Source of the DNA: Haloarcula nitratireducens | GTDB taxonomy: Archaea; Halobacteriota; Halobacteria; Halobacteriales; Haloarculaceae | DNA length: 21,224 nt | Assembly (NCBI RefSeq): GCF_019599505.1 | Contig: NZ_RKLT01000040.1 | Span: forward strand, 1 to 21,224 | Direction of reading: 5' to 3' | In this document: piece after piece, positions 1 to 8,700 of the stretch | Layout of the letters: each line of letters begins with the position of its first letter | Position numbering within the stretch: the first letter of the stretch is position 1 | Program-made: the position numbers and the translations under genes | The notes under the pieces: generated by a model | The model's database searches: none | The model's input: only the letters and a program-made list of their open reading frames with translations | Told to the model about the DNA's origin: nothing

Positions 1-147
1 GCCTAGCAGACACGTCCAGTCACGTTGGCCAGAAAGTTCGACGGAGGGTCGCGTGCCGCGTGGAAACCACGCGGCACGCGGCTCGACTTGCACGGATTTC
101 TTGGTTTGATCGATACAGACTACGGTGACGTCCATCTCCCGCCGCTT
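1..147 (-). CDS. IS630-type transposase, catalytic frame (orfB), partial
   Basis: Reading in the -1 frame after the A7 run gives KRREMDVTVVCIDQTKKS and then PRAAWFPRGTRP. This is the start of the DDE catalytic domain, with the first catalytic Asp probably in VCIDQ. The frame stays open to base 1, so the other two acidic residues lie outside the window. An internal ATG at 135 exists, but the coding continuity upstream suggests the main product is a frameshift fusion with orfA rather than a separate protein. The family call is firm; how the full protein is made is inferred. Confidence 0.7.
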
Positions 148-644
148 TTTTTGAGAGTGTCGTGGAACTCCTCTTGCTCGTCTTCGTCGGCTTCGGCGGC
201 TTTCCGGCGTGGTTTTTGATAGCTCAATCCCGCTTCTTTCAGCAACCGCCGACAACTCGGGATTGAATACGTGATACCGTACGTTTCTTCGAGATAGTCT
301 TGAGCGAGCGCCGGCGTCCACGCCGGCGCGTCAATCCCAGCTTTTTCGGGCGGTTCGTGAACAGTCTTTTGGAACTCTTGTTGCTCTGAATCTGATAATT
401 TTCTCTTTCTACCAGTTTTCTTATCATCAGTTACAGCCTGCTCAAGCGACTCGTCGGTGTCGAGTCGCTTGAGCCAGCTATAGATCGTTCTTCGACCGGT
501 GTCGTGCCACGCAGCAAGTTCGGTTTGCGTGACACCATTTTTGTACGCGATTGCCGCTAACAACCGTTGTGTCGGCTTGTTTCCGTCCACATTGTCGAGA
601 GCGTCTTGAAGTTCCTTGACGGAGATCTCGTCAAGATGGTCCAT
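120..644 (-). CDS. IS630-type transposase, N-terminal frame (orfA)
   Basis: This frame encodes the DNA-binding half of an IS630-family transposase. Residues about 25-60 hold a helix-turn-helix with the tract RRTIYSWLKRLD. A second HTH-like part (about 105-150) ends in GLSYQKPRRKAAE, typical of the group. The frame ends at a TAG just after the A7 run, having read GGRWTSP out of frame, while the catalytic domain continues in the -1 frame. I prefer the ATG at 644 (MDHLDEIS) because it matches the usual start of haloarchaeal members as I remember them; a TTG at 656 would add MSDA. The product alone would bind DNA but could not transpose. Confidence 0.75.
   Translation of the reverse strand: MDHLDEISVKELQDALDNVDGNKPTQRLLAAIAYKNGVTQTELAAWHDTGRRTIYSWLKRLDTDESLEQAVTDDKKTGRKRKLSDSEQQEFQKTVHEPPEKAGIDAPAWTPALAQDYLEETYGITYSIPSCRRLLKEAGLSYQKPRRKAAEADEDEQEEFHDTLKKSGGRWTSP
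145..152 (-). other. A7 slippery run joining the transposase frames
   Basis: On the coding strand seven A are followed by GCGG. The orfA frame reads CTC AAA AAA AGC; the catalytic frame reads AAA AAA AAG. A single -1 slip, at the ribosome or during transcription, joins the two halves with no stop between them. Such runs control transposase level in several IS families, including IS630 members. Confidence 0.65.
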
Positions 645-704
645 TGCATCACTCAACGCACTACGGGCGGAAAGTTCTAACGATTACTATAGAGGTGGTG
701 AGAA

Positions 705-1028
705 TCACTCGAATTTGGTGCGTCGGTTCTCGCCCTTGTCGACGATCCAGTCGTAGAAATTCGCTCCCGTCTGGCCGGCACTCCGCCTGAAGGCGGTATG
801 CTGGTCATGATCGTCATCTGGATCCGTCTCGATTTCGACGATCCGCGTGCCGCCGCGTTTCGTGGCATACACGTCGGGCCGGTGGCCATTGATTTTCGGC
901 GGCGTTCCGAACCCGTGCCCCGAAATGTGGTCGGCTTTCACGTCCCACCCGTTCCGGTCGAGTTCGCGGGCCTCTGCCAATATACCGTTGTCATGGGCTA
1001 TCTGGTCCTCTGGACTCCGATGAGCCAT
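705..1028 (-). CDS. Small PD-(D/E)XK-like protein
   Basis: The 107-residue product has a compact alpha/beta pattern ending in a nuclease-like core: RPDVYAT at about residues 50-56, then RIVEIETDPDD at 62-72. A proline-aspartate followed by an E-x-E strand is what one expects of the restriction-endonuclease fold. The Lys of the canonical (D/E)XK is not seen, so catalysis is uncertain. An open frame extends upstream to 1139, but a TATA-like box about 26 bases before the ATG at 1028 supports the shorter, leaderless start. The gene stands alone, between the IS end and a zinc-ribbon remnant on the other strand. I recognise the type from haloarchaeal hypothetical proteins, not a named family. Confidence 0.6.
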   Translation of the reverse strand: MAHRSPEDQIAHDNGILAEARELDRNGWDVKADHISGHGFGTPPKINGHRPDVYATKRGGTRIVEIETDPDDDHDQHTAFRRSAGQTGANFYDWIVDKGENRRTKFE

Positions 1029-1051
1029 ATCGGGCATTTCCGTCACGGATT

Positions 1052-1057
1052 CATAAA
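1052..1057 (-). promoter_or_regulatory. TATA-like box for the PD-(D/E)XK-like gene
   Basis: The minus strand reads TTTATG here, centred about 26 bases upstream of the ATG at 1028. This is archaeal spacing for a leaderless transcript and is the main reason for choosing that start. Confidence 0.4.
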
Positions 1058-1073
1058 CGTAGGGAGCTTTTGA

Positions 1074-1232
1074 CACGCTGGCCCCTGCCCGGACTGTGGC
1101 ACTGCCGAAGTGCGAATGGATGTGGATGGCCTCCTTCACGTCTGTTCGGCCTGTGGCACCGCAAATGCCGGGGCGACAGGAGACTGCTGGGCGTGTGGAG
1201 CGTCGCTCGACGATCAGGTTCGGAAGTTCTGA
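1074..1232 (+). pseudogene. Headless zinc-ribbon gene fragment
   Basis: One frame carries three evenly spaced Cys pairs, CPDC, CSAC and CWAC, within about 50 codons, ending DDQVRKF at a TGA (1230-1232). This is a typical C-terminal double zinc-ribbon tail of haloarchaeal proteins. The frame is closed by a TGA at 1071-1073 directly upstream, with no ATG or GTG before the first Cys pair, so the gene has lost its 5' part. Initiation at GTG 1116 or ATG 1119 would discard the first pair. It is best read as a remnant left by rearrangement near the IS. The parent gene cannot be named. Confidence 0.6.
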
Positions 1233-1292
1233 CCGACTACGAACGCCACATCTGGGCTACGTCTTAGTGTGGTGTGGAAACGTCCAACTGTG

Positions 1293-1568
1293 TCAGGCGG
1301 GATCGACCCGCCACGTCGTGGCACTCGTGTAGGACCACTTCTCGATCCGGAGGTCGGTCGTAGATTCACAGAGTTGAGCCATGAGTGCCCCGATTTCTTT
1401 CGCTGACAGCTCAGTCTCATCGGCAATGAATTTACTCTTGAAATACCGATTCCCGTCGCTGACCTGCTGGCGGAGATACTGTTTGAGGTGTGCTCGTTTA
1501 CTGGCTGACGAGGAGGGCGTGTCGGTCACAGGGACACCACTAGATCTGTCTATGGACAAATGAGACAA
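1293..1568 (-). CDS. DUF7123-like winged-helix protein
   Basis: The 91-residue product contains the tract YLRQQVSDGNRYFKSKFIA followed by ELSAKEIGALM and ends KWSYTSATTWRVDPA. I recognise this as a small haloarchaeal family (DUF7123 as I recall it) with a winged-helix look: the part after KFIADE behaves like the recognition segment of a repressor-type HTH. The role is probably DNA binding, with no known target. The start is unsure. TTG at 1568 gives the listed length, and a GTG at 1529 (VTDTPSSS) would remove a poorly conserved leader. It stands alone, followed by the LEA14-like gene on the same strand with its own promoter upstream of 1293's start region not clearly visible. Confidence 0.6.
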   Translation of the reverse strand: MSHLSIDRSSGVPVTDTPSSSASKRAHLKQYLRQQVSDGNRYFKSKFIADETELSAKEIGALMAQLCESTTDLRIEKWSYTSATTWRVDPA

Positions 1569-1680
1569 AAATCTACGTCAGACACCCACACGATGGAAAT
1601 CAAGTCTCTCTGCGGAGGTACTCATGAGCCCATTTTCGACTGTTTTTGAAAGCATGTCCTGTGGTGTCCACAATAGGAGC

Positions 1681-2778
1681 TCACGTTTGCCGAACGTTGA
1701 GTAGCCCTCCGTCGTCTGTTGTCGTGGTCTCGTTCTCGGATGGCGTGGTGTCCGTCTCTGTGGGTGTCGCTGTACCTGGTGCGGTTGTGGTCGTCGAGTT
1801 GCCGTTTGCTGTCGAACCCTCGTCCCCTCCCGACTGGAAGATATCCGTCTTGATCTCCTTCGTGTAGGTCAACCCGTCGAGCGGAACCCGAATCGTATTC
1901 CCCGTGGGAAGTTCGATCCGTGCGTAGAAATCGATCTGAAGTTGCGTGATCTGCTCGTTCTTGAGGTGTGAAACCCACCACTCGTCGAGTTTCTCGTTCT
2001 GGATCGTCGTTGTCGCCGTTATCGTTTCCTGCGACTGTCCGGGGATGACATGTGGGTCGTCGGTTGTTCCCTCCCCGACACTGATGTCGTTCATCGTGAT
2101 GTCGTAGCCGATCTCGGTGACTGTGTAGGGCGTCGTCTTGGGGTTGTACATCGTGAACTGCATATTGATCGGCGTTTCAGCCTCTGCCGTCTCGCCCCAC
2201 GAGGCACTCGTCCGGTTGATATAGAGGACCGGATCGGACACGACCGGTTGGTTCGCATTTACCGGTCGGGTCTCCGTGGAGTTGAACTGGCTGATGATGT
2301 CTGTATTGATTTCCTGGCTGTGGGGGATGGTTGCAGACTGCCCGACCAGCGACGAATGCACGCGAGCATCGATCTCCAGTTGGGTCCGCTCGCCGTTTCT
2401 GATGTGACTCACCCACCACGCGGGGATCTTTGTGTTTTGCATCTGCGTGGTGAAGTCCAACGACGTGTTCCCGCGTGTGACGGCGAGCCCATCTTTCGAC
2501 CCGCTGGCCATCGAGATATCGTTCATCGAAACCGTGTAGTTGACCGTCGTCCCTCCGAGCTGAACGCCGATTGGGTTGGGATTATTCACGATCAGATCCG
2601 TCTCGATGGTCGTCGTCTCGTCGGTGACAGTGCCAAATCGATTGTCGACACCAACGACGCTGGGCGTCCCGAGAATGCCAACCGCAAACGCACCGCCGAC
2701 GGATATAACGAGAAAACCGAGAATCGTGAGCCCGGCTTTCAGTTTTGTCCCGAACAACACTGCACGAAAATCAACCAT
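1681..2778 (-). CDS. Membrane-anchored protein with two LEA14/WHy repeats
   Basis: The 365-residue product has one N-terminal membrane helix (about residues 14-36) followed by two tandem WHy (LEA type 2) domains, roughly 48-160 and 186-314. The repeats show themselves by paired tracts: MNDISMASG and MNDISVGEG, WWVSHIRNGERTQLEID and WWVSHLKNEQITQLQID. A Ser/Thr/Glu-rich tail of about 40 residues follows, of the kind glycosylated in haloarchaeal surface proteins. The protein likely faces the outside. WHy domains are linked to desiccation or stress tolerance; the function here is inferred only. The start at ATG 2778 (MVDFRAVLF) is chosen over GTG 2790 because a TATA box lies 26 bases upstream of it. 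Confidence 0.75.
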   Translation of the reverse strand: MVDFRAVLFGTKLKAGLTILGFLVISVGGAFAVGILGTPSVVGVDNRFGTVTDETTTIETDLIVNNPNPIGVQLGGTTVNYTVSMNDISMASGSKDGLAVTRGNTSLDFTTQMQNTKIPAWWVSHIRNGERTQLEIDARVHSSLVGQSATIPHSQEINTDIISQFNSTETRPVNANQPVVSDPVLYINRTSASWGETAEAETPINMQFTMYNPKTTPYTVTEIGYDITMNDISVGEGTTDDPHVIPGQSQETITATTTIQNEKLDEWWVSHLKNEQITQLQIDFYARIELPTGNTIRVPLDGLTYTKEIKTDIFQSGGDEGSTANGNSTTTTAPGTATPTETDTTPSENETTTTDDGGLLNVRQT

Positions 2779-2800
2779 ATCGTCCGACACTTAAGCGAGC

Positions 2801-2808
2801 GATATAGG
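2801..2808 (-). promoter_or_regulatory. TATA box for the LEA14-like gene
   Basis: The minus strand reads CCTATATC, centred about 26 bases upstream of ATG 2778. Transcription would start at or next to the ATG, so the message is probably leaderless. Confidence 0.5.
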
Positions 2809-2904
2809 TTTTCTGAACCGCTTCGGTGGAATCGGATTGCACACTCACGTCACGGCACGTACTTTTTGAGGTCGCTCTACGTGCTCATCCGGTGGAGGCA
2901 ACCG

Positions 2905-4905
2905 TTAGTCCGAGGGGTCTGCAGAAGGTGCGCTGACAGCAGCACGAACCTCGAAGCGTGCCCCGCCATCCGATCCCTCGGTTACGGTAATCTGCCATCC
3001 GTGCGCCTCGACGATTCGCTGAACGATCGTGAGCCCAAATCCCGTTCCGTCGGTACTGGTGGTGTAGCCACTGTCGAAGACCTCCTCGCTCTCGTCTGCC
3101 GGGATGCCCGGCCCATCGTCTTCGATGTAGAAGCCGTTTTCCAGCGCCCCGACAGTGATGGTGACACCCTCACCCCCGTGCTCGATCGCATTTCGATACA
3201 GGTTCTCGAAGACCTGGAGCAGTCGACTCCGATCTGCATCAACTCGTCCAGGGGCGTCGATATGGAGTTCTCCTGCCTCCTCCGTGTTGACGGTCTCCCA
3301 GGCTTCCCGGGCGAGTGAATCGAGATGGACAGGCTCGGTATCTCCGACAGCCTCTCCCTCTCGTGCGAGGGTCAGTACGTCATCGATGAGTCGTTCGATG
3401 CGACCGTGCGCATGCTCAATCGCATCCAAGTGTTCCCCGCCGTCGCCTGTCCGCTGTGCCAGCTCTAACCGTCCCTGAGCGACGTTCAGCGGGTTTCGGA
3501 GGTCGTGGGAGAGGACACTCGCGAACTCGTCAAGGCGGTCACGCTCGCGACGAATCGTCTCCTCCGCCCGGACCCGAGTGAGGGCTGTACTCGCGTGGGA
3601 CGCCAGCAGCGTGGCGACATCACTCTCGTCGGTGTCGAATGCATCCGCTTCGACGGCCAGCAGCTGGAGGACTCCAAAGTCATCGAGGGGGACACTGAGC
3701 AAGGATCGGTACGTTGGTGCGTCTGATTCGGTCGTGGTCCCACCGTCGCGGATATGTGGTGAAGATGTGCCATCGGGATCCGAATCGGCATCAGGGGCCG
3801 TCTCTTGGGCAGTTGTGGCTGATCGGGTGAACGTCAGGTCGTCGACCACCACCGGTTCACCGGACTGGAAGCACTGGCCTGCATATCCTGTCGTGGCATC
3901 AATTGGATCGCAGGCGTCCAGTTGTTCATCGACCGAACTCGCGGCGGGCACGAGTTGGTCTCCGTCGGCGATGGCGAGGCGAGCGACATCACACGGAAGT
4001 ACTTCATGAGCGCCGTCGACCGTCCGTTGATAGACACCGTCGGTCGTTTCGGCTTCCATAATATCGGTTGCGACCCGGTGGAGGGCTGTAATCCGGTTGG
4101 TGTGTGCCTGGAGCCGAGCTTCGGCGGCTTTCCGCTCAGAGATATCACGAACGACACCAGTGAACAGGTGCTCTTCATCGACGGCATACTCGCCGAAGCT
4201 GATCTCCACGGGGAACTCATCGCCAGTAGCGTGTTGGCCTGTCAGCTCGACCCCGTCCCAGTCGATGGTGCGTTCTCCTTCCTTGAGGTACCTAGCGAGC
4301 CCGTCCCGATGTCCGTCTTCGAGGGAATTCGGCATCAGAACAGTCAGCGGCTCCCCTACGAGGTCCTCGGGAGTGTATCCGAACAGCTCTTCGACGGCGT
4401 CGTTCGCGTACCGAATCGTACTCGAGTCGTCTATCGTGACGACCCCGAATGCTGCGTTTTCGGTGAGCGCATGAAATCGTGCATCGGACTGTTCGAGGGC
4501 ACGTTCTCGGGCTTCGAGTCCCGTGTAATAGTATCCGAGAATAGCGCCAGCGGCCATGAACACTGCTGCCCCGTTCAAATTCAGGGGAACGGGCTCACCA
4601 GCAGGCGTGTGTCCGAGAGAGATGATGAACAGCAACCAGAGATTGATGGCATGGCCGACGAGTGCTCCACCGAACGTCCATTTGGTCATCTGGAACGTCC
4701 GCTGAGGTGAATGCGTTCGTTTGAGCCAGATGCCACCGAGGACGAGTCCGATCGCAATCAGAATCGGGAGGCCCACCTCGATGGTATCGACTAATGATCG
4801 GTCATCACCGATGAGAATATGGCCGCCAGCAGCACTGAGAAACAGCAGTCCAAGGAGTGTGAGAGACCACTGTTTCAGCGGCTGTACCCTGCTGGCACCC
4901 TGCAT
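2905..4905 (-). CDS. Membrane PAS-GAF sensor histidine kinase
   Basis: The 666-residue product starts with four membrane helices (about 13-28, 42-60, 73-98, 108-128), then a PAS domain (139-258), a GAF domain (268-445) with an acidic low-complexity insert near 360-395, a HisKA domain and a HATPase domain. The phospho-acceptor is His467 in VLSHDLRNPLN. The ATP site shows the N box (RNAIEHGG, N572), G1 (DDGPGIP, 596-602) and G2 (GTGFGLTIV, 620-628), so it should be active. It is divergent from the HalX regulator gene at 5170, a likely partner. Its kinase core is very like that of the kinase at 10121. The ligand is unknown; the GAF-PAS combination suits redox, light or small-molecule sensing. 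Confidence 0.9.
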   Translation of the reverse strand: MQGASRVQPLKQWSLTLLGLLFLSAAGGHILIGDDRSLVDTIEVGLPILIAIGLVLGGIWLKRTHSPQRTFQMTKWTFGGALVGHAINLWLLFIISLGHTPAGEPVPLNLNGAAVFMAAGAILGYYYTGLEARERALEQSDARFHALTENAAFGVVTIDDSSTIRYANDAVEELFGYTPEDLVGEPLTVLMPNSLEDGHRDGLARYLKEGERTIDWDGVELTGQHATGDEFPVEISFGEYAVDEEHLFTGVVRDISERKAAEARLQAHTNRITALHRVATDIMEAETTDGVYQRTVDGAHEVLPCDVARLAIADGDQLVPAASSVDEQLDACDPIDATTGYAGQCFQSGEPVVVDDLTFTRSATTAQETAPDADSDPDGTSSPHIRDGGTTTESDAPTYRSLLSVPLDDFGVLQLLAVEADAFDTDESDVATLLASHASTALTRVRAEETIRRERDRLDEFASVLSHDLRNPLNVAQGRLELAQRTGDGGEHLDAIEHAHGRIERLIDDVLTLAREGEAVGDTEPVHLDSLAREAWETVNTEEAGELHIDAPGRVDADRSRLLQVFENLYRNAIEHGGEGVTITVGALENGFYIEDDGPGIPADESEEVFDSGYTTSTDGTGFGLTIVQRIVEAHGWQITVTEGSDGGARFEVRAAVSAPSADPSD

Positions 4906-5169
4906 CGGAATACCAGAAATATCGTCAACAAGCGGAAAATGGTTGCGAAACAGCAGTATCTCCGTGTGAGACCGTCACAGCGTAGTCCGAATGGAGGGCC
5001 GAGCGCGGGGTAGCTGCGCTATATCTTCCACCCGCATGGTCTAAACGCTTCCGTCAGACACAGCTCCGACCGAAGTCGGCCCCACTCCCCCGGTCTGGGT
5101 GTCGCTGTGGGTTGGCGCCACCATCCTTATGATTCCGTACAACCAACAATTCGGATTAAGAAGACCCCA

Positions 5170-5739
5170 ATGTCTCCCGCTCCCACAGTACTCCTTGTCG
5201 AAGACGAGGAGGGACTCGCAGATCTGTACGCTCTCTGGTTAGGTGATGAGTACGGCGTTCGCACAGCATACTCAGGCGAAGAGGCGTTGGACATAATCGA
5301 TGCAGACGTCGATGCGATGCTGTTGGACCGCCGGATGCCAGGGCTGTCGGGCGACGAAGTTCTCACCGAAATCCGCGAACGTGGCTATAACTGCCCCGTG
5401 GCGATGGTCTCGGCCGTCACGCCCGATTTCGAGATCGCAGAGATGCCCTTCGACGCATACCTCCGCAAACCGATCGAACGCGACCAACTCCAGGAGGCGA
5501 TCGACCAACTCCTGTTGCTCGCTGAGTACGACGACCAGCAGCGCGAAGCCTTCGCACTCGCCCAGAAGAAGGCCACGCTCGAAGCCGAAACAGCGTCTGA
5601 AGACCGAGACTCGAGTACGGAGTATGCGGAGCTAACCTCCAGGTTGGATGACATCCGCGACACATCACGACAGACTATTTCGGAAATGGACCCGGATACA
5701 CTGACTGTCGCGTTCTCAGAGCGCTCCGACCCGCAGTGA
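5170..5739 (+). CDS. HalX-type response regulator
   Basis: The 189-residue product is a receiver domain (1-115) followed by a helical HalX domain (about 118-180), a haloarchaeal output module of unknown mechanism. Receiver residues are all present: acidic pair Glu11-Asp12, phospho-acceptor Asp53 in LLDRRMPG, Ser81 and Lys100 in YLRKPI. The ATG at 5170 (MSPAPTVLLVEDEE) is the natural start; an upstream GTG at 5107 would add a non-conserved leader. There is no DNA-binding domain, so it acts through protein contacts or phosphorelay. It is divergent from the membrane kinase at 4905 across 264 bases and convergent with the large kinase that ends at 5787. Confidence 0.88.
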   Translation: MSPAPTVLLVEDEEGLADLYALWLGDEYGVRTAYSGEEALDIIDADVDAMLLDRRMPGLSGDEVLTEIRERGYNCPVAMVSAVTPDFEIAEMPFDAYLRKPIERDQLQEAIDQLLLLAEYDDQQREAFALAQKKATLEAETASEDRDSSTEYAELTSRLDDIRDTSRQTISEMDPDTLTVAFSERSDPQ

Positions 5740-5786
5740 CTCGGAGTGAGATTATCGCGTCCGAGACGAGTCGAGAAAGACCGACG

Positions 5787-8700
5787 TTATCCAGACCTGT
5801 CCCTGTCGACTCCCTCGACGCTATCTGGAGCTTTTCTGAGCCACATCGTTACGGTACTACCGCCGAGGTCACTCTCCGTGTAGTCGAGGTCACCCCCATA
5901 CGCGTCGACGAGCCACTTGACCAGCCACAGTCCCAGTCCAGTCCCGTGTTCAAGCTGTGTGATTTCTCGGTCGCCGACGATGACGTTCCACTCCCGGTCT
6001 GGGATCCCCGATCCGTTGTCCTCGATGTCAACCCTGACCCATTCGGGAGCATTATCGTCTGTTGCGATAGAAATCTGTACGTGAGGCGTGACGTCTTCAG
6101 TATATTCTAGTGCGTTTTCCAGGAGATGCTCAAGGGCAGTTCGCAACCGCCGATCGGCATATACCCCCACCGCTTCGACCTGGTGGAGCTCAATTTCAGC
6201 GTCAGGATACGCCTCTCGGTACTCCTCGATGAGATCCGTCACAACCGATTCCGGGTCAATCGATTCTGTTGTAACTTCCCGATCGATGATTCGTTCGATT
6301 TCCTGAGCGGTCTTGCTGAGGTTGACCAGTTTGTCTGCCGTCTCTCGAATCCGACGAGCATACGCTTGCGTTTCTGTTTCCTCGAGTTCGGTGACGAGTT
6401 GATCGGCAAACCCGTGAACGATGTTGAGGTCGTTCCGGAGATTGTGCCGGAGGATACGATGTAGCACTTGTAAGTGGCGTTCACGGCGCTTCAATCGGGT
6501 GATGTCTGTATAGATGCCAAATCCACGTTCCCCGGAGGCCGTCTGATAGCTGATTTGCCGGAAGAGGAAGTTTCGCCGCCCGGTCGGCGTGTTCGCCGTG
6601 AATTCCATCAGGTCGCTGCCCCCGTCAGAGTATTGTACATCCGCCGGACCGGGATAGCGATGGTCTGGACTGTCCAAGAGCGTCTTCCGGGATTCACCCA
6701 CAAGTGTCTCCGCGTCGGTGTCGAAAAGCCGTTCGAACGTCGGATTTACGTTCCGGATGACAGCACGTTCCCCCTCGAACTCAACCTCCTCAATAGGATC
6801 AGGGAGATTTTCGAAGAGATATGAAAACCGGTCCCGCTCTTCGACGACGTCTTCTCGGGCTGAGACAAGGTCGCGCAGGTCGCGGACGGCGCCGACCGAG
6901 CCGATGAACTCGCTGTCCTCCGGGAACGGCGTCAGTTCGATCTCGACAGGCACACGGTCACCCGTTCTGGTAATTCCCTCGGCCTCGTACTCCCGGCTGG
7001 TTTCATTGGGCCTCGACCGAAGTTCTTCGAGCAGCTGTCGTCCTTCAGCGACGGCATCGTCGGTGAGAACAAACGATACAGGACGGCCGATTAGTTCGTC
7101 GACAGAGTAGCCTAACCAGTCAGCCAGCGGCTCGGAGACCAGCGTGAAGTTCCCCTCTCTATCGAGCACGTAGACCATCTCCTGAACCGTCTCGAGGATG
7201 GCCTCATATTTCCGGAGATCGCGTTGGCGTTCACTCCGGCTTAGCGCCGCCCCAGCAGTCGCCGCCAGCAGCTCCGCGTATTGTTGATCCGTCGTATCGA
7301 AGGCGTCCCGCTCCAGGGCCCCAATGCTGAGTATCCCGTGGTCATCGATCGGGAGATACATCACCGACTGGACTGGTGACCGATCTCGATCGTCATCTAT
7401 GGCAGCAGCCTCGGCATATATCTCGGGTTCCATACGGTCAAAGACCCGACCAACCGGTCCCTCACCGGATTCATAGAGTGGCCGCTCCTCCATCTGCTCG
7501 TCCACAGTATCGGTCGACGCAACTGGTACCAAAGCTTCCTCATCGGGGTCATACATCCGGACGAGTGTAATCTTCTCTCCGAGCACTTCCTCGGCTGCCT
7601 GAACCACGATGTCCGCGATCTCGTCGCGTGTGCTGGCCTGCATCAGATCGCGACTCGTCTCCAGCAGCTCGTTCAGGATCCGCTCGCGTTCCCTGCGTTC
7701 AGTGACGTCGCGGAAAAACACCGAGAGGCCGTCTTCAGACGGATAGGCATTAACCTCAAACCAGACATCCAAGGGTTCGTATTCTGCCTCAAACGTGACT
7801 GGCTCTTGGGTCTCTATCGCTCGCTGATACTCGTCGAAGAAGGGCAACTCGGTCACTTCGGCGAACTCCTCCCAGATATTGTTTCCAATAAGTTCCTTAG
7901 CGGATCGCTCGAGCAATCCCTCCGCCCGGCTATTGATATACGTGAACTCGCCCGCTGCGTCGACGGAAAAGAACGCATCGTCGATTCGTTCGAGGGTTTC
8001 TTCGAGGCGTTCCTGCGCGGCTTCGAGTTCGCGCTCGTATTCACGGTGTTCGAGTTCGTGACTCACCCACTCCGTGATCAGTTCGACGAGCGTTCGTTCG
8101 GCCGGTGAGAACGAAATTTTCCGCGTCTCCTGATCGGCGAAACAGAGCGTCCCATAGAGGTCGCCGTCGACGATGATCTTTCCGCCCAGATAACAGCCCA
8201 AGTCGAACCGTTCGTAGGCTGGATCACCGACCCACCCCTCGGACTTGGCATCTTGAACACCTAACAAGCCATCAGCCTCGATCGCTCGCCGACAGTACGT
8301 CTCCGACAGCGGGCTTCTCGCGCCGGATTGAATCTGCTCATGAGCCCCCCGGGCCTCGACAATTTTGAACTCATCACCGTCGATGTCGATAGTGGACAGA
8401 AATCCGATATCGAGGTTGAGCCGTTCACATCCGAGTTCGAGCAGTTGCTGGAATTTCTCCTCAAGCGACCGCTCGGTATCCGACGAGACGCGATACAGTC
8501 GTTCGAGAGCAGTCTGGTTCTCCCGCAGTTCCGTCGTGAGCTGCTCGCGTTCGGTGACGTCTTGGCCCTCCGCCGCGATTGCGACTACTGTCCCCGTTTC
8601 ATCGCGTACCGGCTCGAGACCGAGTTGGACGATCCGCTGGTCACCATCAGGACTGTAGTGGTCGGCCTGCATACTCACCGACTCACCTGCTGCTGCCCGC

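Larger units (their letters stand above)
1..690 (-). mobile_element. IS630-type insertion sequence, partial (cut by window start)
   Basis: The two overlapping transposase frames described below define this element; its distal half lies beyond base 1. The right boundary is an estimate: the transposase starts at 644 or 656 and the next gene ends at 705. IS630-group elements insert at TA, and a CTATAG sits near 687-692, but I could not pair terminal inverted repeats because the other end is missing. It is a young-looking copy, since both frames are free of damage apart from the expected frameshift. Confidence 0.7.

Noticed and set aside
2050..3318. 422-codon plus-strand open frame
   Set aside because: It lies opposite the LEA14-like gene and the kinase, both with clear domains. 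Its Arg-rich composition is typical of an antisense frame in GC-rich DNA.
3922..4710. 262-codon plus-strand open frame
   Set aside because: It is antisense to the PAS and GAF part of the membrane kinase and shows no motif.
5066..5079. CCGAC-CGAA-GTCGG hairpin between the kinase and HalX genes
   Set aside because: The five-base stem is short for GC-rich DNA and is not placed as a terminator or at a promoter, so chance is a fair explanation.
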